Position numbers and translations under genes: made by a program. The notes beneath the pieces are model-generated. The model ran no database searches, was not told where the DNA came from, and worked only from the letters and a program-made list of their open reading frames with translations. Shown here piece after piece: positions 16,394 to 23,947 of a stretch of 32,949 bases of DNA (positions are counted from its first letter, which is position 1; each line of letters starts with the position of its first letter). Origin of the DNA: CAISIP01 sp963974265 (lineage in GTDB: Bacteria > Pseudomonadota > Gammaproteobacteria > Burkholderiales > Burkholderiaceae_C); contig CAXBDR010000015.1 in the NCBI GenBank assembly GCA_963974265.1, positions 1-32,949 of the forward strand, given 5' to 3'.

Positions 16394-17377
16394 TCACCCC
16401 ACCTCCCTCGTCCCCCGACACCCCGGAAAATCCCCACACCCCCAAAACGCCTGCCCCGCATTCCCGCCTTTCTTTGCCACTCGCCGCATCATCGGCTTTG
16501 CGCATACCGGGCAGGCCGGCGTCGCATCGACCGCTGCAATCGATGCACCTGCCTCAGGTTCCAACAAAGGTTCAACAACCTTGGTCGAAGCCCCTGCGTG
16601 GGCAACTGAAGCGATGACGACGGTTGGCTGCGCCCCCGCCACCACCCGCTGCCGCGCCAACCCCACACTGGCCGACCGCGCCGCCTTGGCCGAGCGGATC
16701 ATCCGTCGCAACCCGTCACCATCGACCAGCGTCACATTGCGCCCCGCGGCAAACGCATCCGCATCGTTGGTGAAGCTGCCAGAGGTGACGACAAACCCGC
16801 CCGCCGCGCCATGCGCCGCCATCACGCCGTACAACTCGCGCACCACGCGCACGCCGACCGTGAAGGCTTTCCACTGCTTGCATTGCACGAAGTACTTCTC
16901 GCCACCCTTGCGCAGCACGAGGTCGACGCCGCCGTCCGGGCGGCCATCGCCGCCGGTTTCGGTCACGCTGTAGCCCTGCAGCCGGAAGGCTTCGCCAACC
17001 AGCAGCTCGAACTCCTGCCACGAGATGCCGTCGAGGCTGTCGCCAGCCTGTGCGTTGGCCAGCAGGGTCTTGCGTTGCCGGCGCCGGTAGGCGGAGATGG
17101 CCGCGCCGACCAGGCAGAAAAACGGCAGCAGGTATTGGCCGACGCCGGCGACTGCTCGCCACATGGCTCCGGCGACGAAGTCGCCCATCTGGCCGGGCAC
17201 GAGCGGGGCGCCCGCTGCGGGCTGGAAGGCATAACGATGCAAGACGGTGTACGACACGAACGCGATCAGCACACCGGCCCACCACGGCAACATGGCGATC
17301 AGGTCGACCACGATTTCGGCCGGACTGGTGTTGCCGTTCCTTCCCTTCGTCCTCCTCCCACTCCCCCTGCGAGCCAT
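16394..17377 (-). CDS. Membrane-anchored Mrr-like restriction endonuclease with topoisomerase-type zinc ribbon
   Basis: The 327-residue protein begins with a basic tail and two hydrophobic segments (about 32-52 and 78-98). An Mrr-cat-type PD-(D/E)xK nuclease domain follows: SWQEFELLVGEAFRLQGY, then GGVDLVLRKGG with Asp152 and FVQCKQW with Gln165-x-Lys167. The C-terminus is a four-Cys zinc ribbon of the topoisomerase type (Cys289, Cys292, Cys314, Cys320). It is predicted to cut DNA, perhaps foreign or modified DNA, near the inner membrane. The ATG at 17377 follows GGGAGGAG; a 56-codon upstream extension lacks support. It lies beside the AAA/S8 pair, transcribed in the same direction but 430 bases upstream. 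Proteins of this architecture are widespread and not all are proven restriction enzymes. Confidence 0.85.
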   Translation of the reverse strand: MARRGSGRRTKGRNGNTSPAEIVVDLIAMLPWWAGVLIAFVSYTVLHRYAFQPAAGAPLVPGQMGDFVAGAMWRAVAGVGQYLLPFFCLVGAAISAYRRRQRKTLLANAQAGDSLDGISWQEFELLVGEAFRLQGYSVTETGGDGRPDGGVDLVLRKGGEKYFVQCKQWKAFTVGVRVVRELYGVMAAHGAAGGFVVTSGSFTNDADAFAAGRNVTLVDGDGLRRMIRSAKAARSASVGLARQRVVAGAQPTVVIASVAHAGASTKVVEPLLEPEAGASIAAVDATPACPVCAKPMMRRVAKKGGNAGQAFWGCGDFPGCRGTREVG

Positions 17378-17617
17378 TGCGGCGCTCCTCCCTGTTTTCT
17401 TGTCAGCCTCTATTCTTTTGTGCGAATGTAACTGAAAGTGTGTGCCGTACCGGGGCTTTGGGATACGGCATTTGGGGGGGTGACCGTTGGTCGGGCATAC
17501 GCGGCACGGGGCGCTGCCGCGAGCCGCGGCGCAGCGGGACGTCACGGCGCTGGTGCTGGGTGCGCGTTTGACGCGGGAGGTGTTGCCGGGTTGAGGTCCT
17601 GCCTCATCCGGCCGGCT

Positions 17618-18682
17618 TCAGTTGCCGACCGTGCACCCCACCTTCGCCCCCGCCTCCACGATCGCCGCCCAGCTGTTGTCGTCCACCACGATGCCGTCGC
17701 GTTCGCGTGCAATGCGCGCGGCGCGTTCCGGGTCGCCGGCGATCATCACGTCGGCGGTGCTGCCTTGCGGGCGCGGGCTTTGCTTGAGCCATTCGATGAA
17801 GGCCGCCGCCTCGTGCTCGAAGTTTTCGCGCGTGCCCAGCTTATCCGGGTCGATCAGGATGGTGAGCATGCTGTTGAGCACGGCGGCGCGGCCGTCGGTC
17901 TCGCCGCGCCAGGTGGCGCCGCCGGACAAGGCGCCGCCCAGCAGTTCGCAGGCCACGGCCATGCCGTAACCCTTGTGTTCGCCGAAGGTCATCAAGGCGC
18001 CGAACAGGCCGTTGCTCTGCTCCACGACGACCACGCCGGGGTCGGTCGTGGGGCCGCCGTTTTCGTCGATCAGGTAACCCTCGGGCACGCGGCGGCCTTC
18101 CATGTGGGCCACGCGCATCTTGCCCTGGGCAACGCGGCTGGTGGCGAAGTCGAGTACGAAGGGCGGCTGGTCCTTGAGCGGGATGCCGATGCAGCACGGG
18201 TTGGTGCCGAATCGCCCGTCGCCGCCGCCCCAGGGTGCGACGATGGGCCGGGCGATGACGTTGACGAAGTGGATGGACACCAGGCCGTTGGCCACCGCCA
18301 TCTCGCTGAAGTGGCCGATGCGCCCGAGGTGGTGGGCGCTCTTGACGGTCATGATGCAGCTGCCGTGTTGCTTCGCGCGTTCCATGCCCAGTGCCATGGC
18401 CTGTTCGCCGATGACCTGGCCGAAGCCGTGGCCGCCGTCGATGGTCAGCAAGCTGCCGGTGTCGAGCACGACCTTGGCGCCGGTGTTGGGCGTGAGGCCG
18501 CCTTCGAGCACCGCGTCCACGTAACGCGGCACCATGCCCACGCCGTGCGAGTCATGGCCGCTGAGGTTGGCCAGCACGAGGTTGGCGGCCACGGTGGCGG
18601 CTTCGGCCGGGCTGCTCTTGTTGGCGATGAGGATTTTTTCGACGGTGGCACGCAGGTCGGCGGCGGAGATGGTCTTGGGCAT
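17618..18682 (-). CDS. Malate/lactate-type (Ldh_2) dehydrogenase, YbiC/HcxB-like
   Basis: The 354-residue protein is an NAD(P)-dependent 2-hydroxyacid dehydrogenase of the Ldh_2 family. Its motifs GHDSHGVGM (catalytic His46), HHLGRIG, RFGTNPCC and GGALSGG closely resemble Escherichia coli YbiC (hydroxycarboxylate dehydrogenase B) as remembered. Relatives oxidise or reduce 2-hydroxy acids such as malate, lactate, sulfolactate or ureidoglycolate in the cytoplasm. It lies 129 bases downstream of the UxaA-family gene on the same strand and is probably the last gene of that operon. In the proposed pathway it would handle the hydroxy acid released by the hydrolase at 25549. The Shine-Dalgarno is weak. 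The substrate is inferred only from context. Confidence 0.88.
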   Translation of the reverse strand: MPKTISAADLRATVEKILIANKSSPAEAATVAANLVLANLSGHDSHGVGMVPRYVDAVLEGGLTPNTGAKVVLDTGSLLTIDGGHGFGQVIGEQAMALGMERAKQHGSCIMTVKSAHHLGRIGHFSEMAVANGLVSIHFVNVIARPIVAPWGGGDGRFGTNPCCIGIPLKDQPPFVLDFATSRVAQGKMRVAHMEGRRVPEGYLIDENGGPTTDPGVVVVEQSNGLFGALMTFGEHKGYGMAVACELLGGALSGGATWRGETDGRAAVLNSMLTILIDPDKLGTRENFEHEAAAFIEWLKQSPRPQGSTADVMIAGDPERAARIARERDGIVVDDNSWAAIVEAGAKVGCTVGN

Positions 18683-18811
18683 GGCGCGGCTCGGTGAAGT
18701 GGGTCAGTGGGGGATGCGGGTGCAATGGCGAAATGGCTCGGCGGTTGCGACGGGTGTTCGCGGGGCGGCGTCCGACGCAACCAACGGCGCCAGGCGGTCG
18801 CCCCCGCAAGC

Positions 18812-20338
18812 CTACATCACCGCGCCGACCTGCCAGGGCACGAACTCGTTCTGGCCGTAGCCGTGGCGCTCGCTCTTGCTCGGCGCGCCGGAGGCGGTGG
18901 CCAGCACCAGCTCGAAGATGCGCTGGCCCATCTCGGCCACGGTGCAGCTGCCGTCGATGACCTCGCCGCAGTTGATGTCCATGTCGTCTTCCTGGCGTTG
19001 CCACAGCCGGCTGTTGGTGGCCAGCTTGAGCGAAGGCGAGGGCGCGCAGCCGTAGGCCGAACCGCGGCCGGTCGTGAAGCAGATCATGTTGGCGCCGCCG
19101 GCCACCTGGCCGGTGGCGCTGACCGGGTCGTAGCCGGGCGTGTCCATGTAGACGAAGCCGTGCCTGTCGACCTTCTCGGCGTATTCGTACACCGCCTGCA
19201 GGTTGCTGGTGCCGCCCTTGGCCACCGCGCCGAGCGATTTCTCCAGGATGGTCGTGAGGCCGCCGGCCTTGTTGCCGGGCGAGGGGTTGTTGTTCATCTC
19301 GCCGCCGTTGATGGCGGTGTAGTTCTCCCACCACTTGATGCGCGAGACGAGTTTTTCGCCGACGGCCTTGTCGACCGCGCGGCGCGTGAGCAGGTGTTCG
19401 GCGCCGTAGATCTCCGGCGTCTCGCTCAGGATGGCGCTGCCGCCGTGGGCCACCAGCAGGTCGACCGCCGCGCCCAGCGCCGGGTTGGCGCTGATGCCGG
19501 AATAACCGTCCGAGCCGCCGCACTGCAGGCCGATCGTGATGTGGCTGGCGTCGCAGGGCTCCCGCGTGGCCTGGTTGGCCAGCGGCAACATCTCCTTGAC
19601 GAGGGCAACGCCTTTTTCTACCGTCTTCGCCGTGCCGCCGCTGTCCTGGATGTTGAACACGCGCAGCGTCTCGCCCTCGCGCAGGCTGCTGCTGGCCAGC
19701 CAGGCGTTGATCTGGTTCACCTCGCAGCCCAGGCCGACCACCAGCACGGCGGCGAAGTTGGCGTGGGTCGCGTAACCGGCCAGCGTGCGCTGCAGGATCT
19801 GCATGCCCGTGCCTTCGCTGTCCATGCCGCAGCCGGTGCCGTGGGTCAGCGCCACCACGCCGTCGACGTTGGGAAAGGCGGCCAGCGCCTCGGGCCGCAT
19901 CTGGCGCGAGAACTGGTCGGCGATGGCGCGCGCGGCGGTGGCCGAGCAGTTCACGCTCGACAGGATGCCGATGTAGTTGCGCGTGGCCACGCGCCCATCG
20001 GCGCGTTTGTAGCCCATGAAGGTTGCGTGTTGGCGCTGGGGTTCGGGCTTGACGTCCTGGCCGAACGCGTAGTCGCGTTCGAAGTCGCCCTTGTCCGGGC
20101 CCATGTCGAGGTTTTGCGTGTGCACGTGTTCGCCCTTGCCGATGGCGCGGGAGGCGAAACCGATGATCTGGTTGTAGCGGCGCACCGGCTCGCCGGCGGC
20201 GATGTCGCGTACCGCGACCTTGTGGCCGGCGGGGATGATGCCGCGGACCTTGACGCCGTCGACGTCGGTGCCGCCGACCAGTTGGGCACGCGCGATCAGC
20301 ACGTCGTCGGCGGGATGCAGGCGGATGAAAGGAGTCAT
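18812..20338 (-). CDS. UxaA-family sugar-acid dehydratase (altronate dehydratase-like)
   Basis: The 508-residue protein has an N-terminal SAF domain (about 1-90) joined to the UxaA catalytic domain. Key stretches are GYKRADGRVATRNYIGI, THGTGCGMDSEG, GLGCEVNQ, GLQCGGSDGYSGISANP and the late Cys-containing FTTGRGSAYGCAPSP. Members are metal-dependent dehydratases that turn aldonic acids into 2-keto-3-deoxy acids; altronate, galactarate and, in some bacteria, L-fuconate or D-arabinonate type acids are substrates. Sulfolactate sulfolyase (SuyAB) is also related. The ATG at 20338 overlaps the gntR stop (ATGA), so the two are co-translated. The neighbouring SDR and FAH genes favour a fuconate/rhamnonate-like substrate. 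The exact substrate is inferred. Confidence 0.88.
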   Translation of the reverse strand: MTPFIRLHPADDVLIARAQLVGGTDVDGVKVRGIIPAGHKVAVRDIAAGEPVRRYNQIIGFASRAIGKGEHVHTQNLDMGPDKGDFERDYAFGQDVKPEPQRQHATFMGYKRADGRVATRNYIGILSSVNCSATAARAIADQFSRQMRPEALAAFPNVDGVVALTHGTGCGMDSEGTGMQILQRTLAGYATHANFAAVLVVGLGCEVNQINAWLASSSLREGETLRVFNIQDSGGTAKTVEKGVALVKEMLPLANQATREPCDASHITIGLQCGGSDGYSGISANPALGAAVDLLVAHGGSAILSETPEIYGAEHLLTRRAVDKAVGEKLVSRIKWWENYTAINGGEMNNNPSPGNKAGGLTTILEKSLGAVAKGGTSNLQAVYEYAEKVDRHGFVYMDTPGYDPVSATGQVAGGANMICFTTGRGSAYGCAPSPSLKLATNSRLWQRQEDDMDINCGEVIDGSCTVAEMGQRIFELVLATASGAPSKSERHGYGQNEFVPWQVGAVM

Positions 20339-21069
20339 GGTCTGGTGGTTTCCTTGGAGCGTTTGGTCTGGCGCCAACTGACGTTGAAGCGGGTATGGGA
20401 GCGGTCCATGTGCTCGTGCATGGCGATGCGCGCCTGCGCGGCGTCATGCGAGCGGATGGCCGCCAGCACCTTGCGGTGTTCGTCGATCGCGGCGTTCCAC
20501 GATTCCGGTGTTTCGAAATGGTCGACCATGCGTTCGAACATCGGTCCGCGCCGGGCGTCCCAGAAGCGTTGCACGGTGTCGATCAGCACGCTGTTGCCGC
20601 AGGCCCGCACGATGGCCGAATGAAAGTCGCGGTCGCCCTGCAGCGGCAGCACACCCTTGTTCGCGTCGGCGATCATCGCGTCCAGCGCCTGCGTCATGGC
20701 CGCAACGTCGCTGCGCCTGGCCGTGGTGGCGGCAATGGCGGCGATCTCGCCCTCAAGCACGCGGCGCGCGCGGATGAGTTCGAGCGGCCCCCATTCGGTG
20801 GGGTGGGGCGGTTGGGCGCCGGCCACGGCAGGCGCCGGCCCTTGCAACACGTACACGCCCGAGCCGGTGCGCACTTCGACGAAACCCTCGACCTCGAGCG
20901 CGATCAGCGCCTCGCGCACCGACGGCCGGCTCACGCCGAGTTGCTTGGCCAGGTCGCGCTCGGCGGGCAGGCGTTCGCCCACCTGCCATTCGCCGGCCTG
21001 GATGGCGGCGCGCAGCTGGTCGGCGATCTGGCGGTACAGGCGCTGGGTTTCGACGATCTTGAGGGCCAT
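20335..21069 (-). CDS. GntR-family regulator (FadR/FCD subfamily)
   Basis: The 244-residue regulator has an N-terminal winged helix-turn-helix (LYRQIADQLRAAIQAG, LPAERDLAKQLGVSRPSVRE, FVEVRTGSGVYV, residues about 10-75) and an all-helical FCD effector domain with its usual Asp/His metal-site residues (DRDFHSAIV, EHRKVLAAIRSHD). FCD regulators usually bind an organic or sugar acid and repress the matching catabolic genes. The ATG at 21069 was chosen because family homology starts at MALKIVETQR; the longer frame to 21120 would cross the operator. No Shine-Dalgarno is visible. An operator-like dyad (21083-21105) fills the 17-base spacer of its own candidate promoter, so autorepression is likely, and a copy precedes the SDR genes. 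Confidence 0.92.
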   Translation of the reverse strand: MALKIVETQRLYRQIADQLRAAIQAGEWQVGERLPAERDLAKQLGVSRPSVREALIALEVEGFVEVRTGSGVYVLQGPAPAVAGAQPPHPTEWGPLELIRARRVLEGEIAAIAATTARRSDVAAMTQALDAMIADANKGVLPLQGDRDFHSAIVRACGNSVLIDTVQRFWDARRGPMFERMVDHFETPESWNAAIDEHRKVLAAIRSHDAAQARIAMHEHMDRSHTRFNVSWRQTKRSKETTRP

Positions 21070-21079
21070 AGGGTTTTCG

Positions 21080-21108
21080 ATAATTGGCCAAGTGGTAAGG
21101 CCAATCAA
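21080..21108 (-). promoter_or_regulatory. Candidate gntR promoter overlapped by its operator
   Basis: On the minus strand TTGATT (21108-21103) and AATTAT (21085-21080) are 17 bases apart, each four of six to the sigma-70 consensus. The operator-like dyad fills the spacer. Transcription would start only a few bases before the gntR ATG at 21069. Confidence 0.4.
21083..21105. promoter_or_regulatory. Operator-like dyad, copy 1 (gntR/Bug receptor)
   Basis: ATTGGCC-AAGTGGTAA-GGCCAAT is a perfect 7-base inverted repeat around nine bases. It also holds an inner TGGT-AAG-GCCA, similar to the TGGT-N3-ACCA core bound by FadR/PdhR-type GntR proteins. On the plus strand GATAAT (21079-21084), a possible -10 for the Bug receptor gene, overlaps its left edge. 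A second copy with one mismatch is at 23851-23873. Confidence 0.72.
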
Positions 21109-21267
21109 TACTCGCATCATACCGGGCCGTGTGCATCAGGCGAAACCCTGATGCCATCGGGCCGGCCGTTCCGGAACCCGGCCAGTGTGCGCTGGCGGGT
21201 CCGGCTTGTGGTGCGCGCGCCTGCCGGCCGTGGCCCGTGCCAGGACATCGTCAAGGAGAGCTTTCCC

Positions 21268-22260
21268 ATGAACACCCCCTCGTCATCGACCCGCCGCGGT
21301 CTCGTGCTGCGCGCCGCCTGCGTGGCCGCGTTGTCCAGCCTGCTGGCTTTCGGCGCCCACGCGCAGTCCTGGCCGACCAAGCCGGTGCGCGTCATCGTGC
21401 CGTTCCCGCCCGGCGGCGCATCCGACACGCTGGCGCGCACCGTGGCGCAGAAACTCGGCGAGCAGACCGGCCAGACCTTCGTGATCGAGAACAAGCCCGG
21501 CGCGGCCAGCACCATCGGCATCGCCGAGGCGGCCAAGGCGCCCGCCGACGGCTACACCATCCTGCTGGCGGCGGCGCCTTTCGTCATCACGCCATACGTG
21601 TATCCCAAGCTCAGCTACGACGTGCGCAAGGACTTCGTGCCGCTGGGCCTGCTGCAGACCACGCCGCTGGTGCTGGTCGCGCACCCGTCGCTGGGGCTCA
21701 AGACGCCGGCCGATTTCCTGCGCGCGGCCAAGGCCAGCCCGGGCAAGATGAACTACGCCACGCCGGGCGCCGGCAGCCTGCCGCACCTGGTGGGCGAGTT
21801 GTTCAAGCAGCAGGCCGGTGTCGACCTGCTGCACGTGCCCTACAAGGGCGGCGGCCCGGCCGTGGCCGACCTGCTGGCCGGCCACGTGAACAGCGCCTTC
21901 TTCTCGCCGATCGAGGTCCAGGCCCATGTGAAGGCCGGCAAGATGACGGCCATCGCATCGACCGGGCTCAAGCGCACCAGCGGCCTGGGCGAGTTGCCGA
22001 CACTGGCCGAGTCGGGCGTGCCCAACTTCGAGTCGCTGGCCTGGTTCGGCTTCGTGACCCTGGCCGGTACGCCGCCCGACGTGCTCGCGCGCATGTCCGA
22101 ACAACTCGTCAAGGCCTTGAACAGCCCGGACATCCGCGACAAGATCGCGCAGACCGGCGACGTGCCCGCGGGAACCCAGGCCGAGTTCGCCGACCTGCTC
22201 AAGGGCGAACACGTGCGCTGGGAACGCACCGTCAAGGCCGCCAACATCACGCCGAACTGA
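21268..22260 (+). CDS. Bug-family (TctC-like) periplasmic solute receptor
   Basis: The 330-residue protein has a Sec signal peptide ending near AFGAHA-QSWP and the Bug landmarks RVIVPFPPGGASDTLAR, FVIENKPGAAS, AAKAPADGYT, LLHVPYKGGGPAVAD and LPTLAESGVPNF. It should capture a carboxylated ligand in the periplasm and pass it to a TctAB-type permease; no such permease lies nearby. The ATG at 21268 follows AAGGAG (21253-21258). It is divergent from gntR across the operator-like dyad and is followed 18 bases later by a sulfatase, so the pair is one operon. The ligand is probably the sulfated compound on which the sulfatase acts, or its carboxylic product; this is inference. Confidence 0.93.
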   Translation: MNTPSSSTRRGLVLRAACVAALSSLLAFGAHAQSWPTKPVRVIVPFPPGGASDTLARTVAQKLGEQTGQTFVIENKPGAASTIGIAEAAKAPADGYTILLAAAPFVITPYVYPKLSYDVRKDFVPLGLLQTTPLVLVAHPSLGLKTPADFLRAAKASPGKMNYATPGAGSLPHLVGELFKQQAGVDLLHVPYKGGGPAVADLLAGHVNSAFFSPIEVQAHVKAGKMTAIASTGLKRTSGLGELPTLAESGVPNFESLAWFGFVTLAGTPPDVLARMSEQLVKALNSPDIRDKIAQTGDVPAGTQAEFADLLKGEHVRWERTVKAANITPN

Positions 22261-22278
22261 ATGAACGACACCTGACCG

Positions 22279-23751
22279 ATGGCCAACACCCGACCCAATA
22301 TCCTGTGGTACTGCTCCGACCAGCAACGCTGGGACACCATCCGCGCGCTGGGCAACCCGCACATCCGCACCGACGCGATCGACGCCCTGGTCGGCTCGGG
22401 CGTGGCGTTCTCGCGCGCCTACACGCAAAGCCCGATCTGCACGCCGGCGCGCGCCACCTTCCTGACCGGGCGGTATCCGGCCTCGCACCATGTCTACCGC
22501 AACGGCAATGCGTATTTCCCGGCGCATGAAAAACTGGTGACCAAGCGGCTGGCCGAGGCCGGCTACGACTGCGCGCTGGTGGGCAAGCTGCACCTGGCCG
22601 CGGCCAAGCACTACGAGGTGCGCACCGACGACGGTTACCGGCTGTTCCACTGGAGCCACCACCCGACACCGGACCAGGCCTATGGCCACGACTACGAAAA
22701 CTGGCTCAAGCACGAGAAGAAGGTCGACCCGCAGGAGCTGTATGCCGACCTGAACTACTTCTGCGGGCCGGGTGTTCCCACCGAATACCACCAGACCACC
22801 TGGTGTTCGGAGATGGCGATCCGTTTCATCGGCGAGCGGCGCGACCGGCCGTGGATGATCAGCGTGAATCCGTTCGACCCGCACGGCCCGTTCGATGCGC
22901 CGCCGGAATACCTCAAGCGCTACGACCCGGCCACGTTGCCGCTGCCGCGGTTTCGCGATTCCGACTTCGAGCGCCAGAAGGGTTTTGCGGCGATCGACCA
23001 GCAGACCAAGCAGCCGGACGATCCGCGCGTGCGCAAGAAGATCGTGCCGGTGTCCGCCGACGGCGGCCATGACGCCATTGCCTCGGCGCGCAACGAATAC
23101 GACGCGCTCGACGTCAAGGCCAACTACTACGCCATGATCGAGCAGATCGACGACCAGTTCGCGCGCATCATGCAGACCCTGCGCGATACCGGCCAGCTCG
23201 AGAACACCATCGTCGTCTACATGAGCGATCACGGCGAGATGCTCGGCGACCACGGCCTGATCCTCAAGGGTTGCCGCTTCTTCGACGGCCTGGTGCGGGT
23301 GCCGCTGATCATGTCGTGGCCGGGCCAGTTCCAGGCCGGCCTGCGCAGCGACGCGCTGGTCGAGACGGTGGACGTGGCCCCCACGCTGATGGACGCCTGC
23401 GGCCTGGGCGTGCCGCCCGAGATGCAGGGCAAGTCCCTGGTGCCGCTGCTGCGCGGCGACGCCGACCCCACGGTGCACAAGAAGGCGGTGGTCTGCGAAT
23501 ACCGCGAAGCCATGGGCGGGCACCCGGACAACACGCATGCGTCGATGGTGTTCGACGGCCGCTACAAGAGCATCTTCTATCACGGCCATGACATCGCCGA
23601 ACTGTTCGACCATGCCGAGGACCCGGAGGAATACCGCAACCTGTGGCTCGAGCCGGGCAACGAGGCGCTCAAGCTCGCGCAGATGCGCGCGCACATGAAC
23701 GTCTTGATGGCCACCGTCGACGTGGGGCCGCCGCGCTTCGTCAACTACTGA
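22279..23751 (+). CDS. Sulfatase (type I, Cys-type)
   Basis: The 490-residue protein is a complete arylsulfatase/choline-sulfatase-type enzyme. Metal-site Asp14 lies in WYCSDQQRWD and the formylglycine signature is C-T-P-A-R (Cys54 to Arg58) followed by ATFLTG. The later VNPFDPHGPFD and MSDHGEMLGDHG segments carry further metal and substrate ligands. No signal peptide is visible, so it should work in the cytoplasm on an imported sulfate ester. No formylglycine-generating enzyme gene lies in the window; it would have to be elsewhere. It follows the Bug receptor gene by 18 bases and precedes the second operator copy. The context suggests a sulfated sugar or sugar acid. The substrate is not determined by sequence here. 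Confidence 0.92.
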   Translation: MANTRPNILWYCSDQQRWDTIRALGNPHIRTDAIDALVGSGVAFSRAYTQSPICTPARATFLTGRYPASHHVYRNGNAYFPAHEKLVTKRLAEAGYDCALVGKLHLAAAKHYEVRTDDGYRLFHWSHHPTPDQAYGHDYENWLKHEKKVDPQELYADLNYFCGPGVPTEYHQTTWCSEMAIRFIGERRDRPWMISVNPFDPHGPFDAPPEYLKRYDPATLPLPRFRDSDFERQKGFAAIDQQTKQPDDPRVRKKIVPVSADGGHDAIASARNEYDALDVKANYYAMIEQIDDQFARIMQTLRDTGQLENTIVVYMSDHGEMLGDHGLILKGCRFFDGLVRVPLIMSWPGQFQAGLRSDALVETVDVAPTLMDACGLGVPPEMQGKSLVPLLRGDADPTVHKKAVVCEYREAMGGHPDNTHASMVFDGRYKSIFYHGHDIAELFDHAEDPEEYRNLWLEPGNEALKLAQMRAHMNVLMATVDVGPPRFVNY

Positions 23752-23850
23752 GACCTTGTGTGCCAGACCAAGAAACAAGCGCGGCAATTTTTGCTCTGGC
23801 ACCAACACTTTGTCGGATGTCCGGCACTCCGAAAAAACGTGTCGGTCATA

Positions 23851-23873
23851 ATTGGACAAGTGGTAAGGCCAAT
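23851..23873. promoter_or_regulatory. Operator-like dyad, copy 2 (SDR operon)
   Basis: ATTGGAC-AAGTGGTAA-GGCCAAT matches copy 1 at 22 of 23 positions, and the identity extends three bases left and one right (27-base block, 23848-23874). It lies 75 bases before the first SDR gene. CATAAT (23847-23852), a candidate -10, overlaps its left edge at the same offset as GATAAT at copy 1. This supports control of the SDR genes by the GntR regulator at 20335-21069. Confidence 0.72.
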
Positions 23874-23947
23874 CCAGGCGACCTGCCGCAGGCGGGATCG
23901 CAGACCGGCGACACGATGGTGGTGATGACGATTTCCAAGGAGAAACT

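Noticed and set aside
17618..20338. UxaA-family plus Ldh_2 genes as a sulfolactate pathway (SuyAB/ComC-like)
   Set aside because: Considered because of the sulfatases, but the linked SDR pair and FAH-family hydrolase under the same operator fit a sugar-acid route better. It remains an alternative.
18707..20623. 638-codon plus-strand frame opposite the UxaA-family gene
   Set aside because: Antisense shadow with no domain motifs; the minus-strand UxaA protein has full family conservation.
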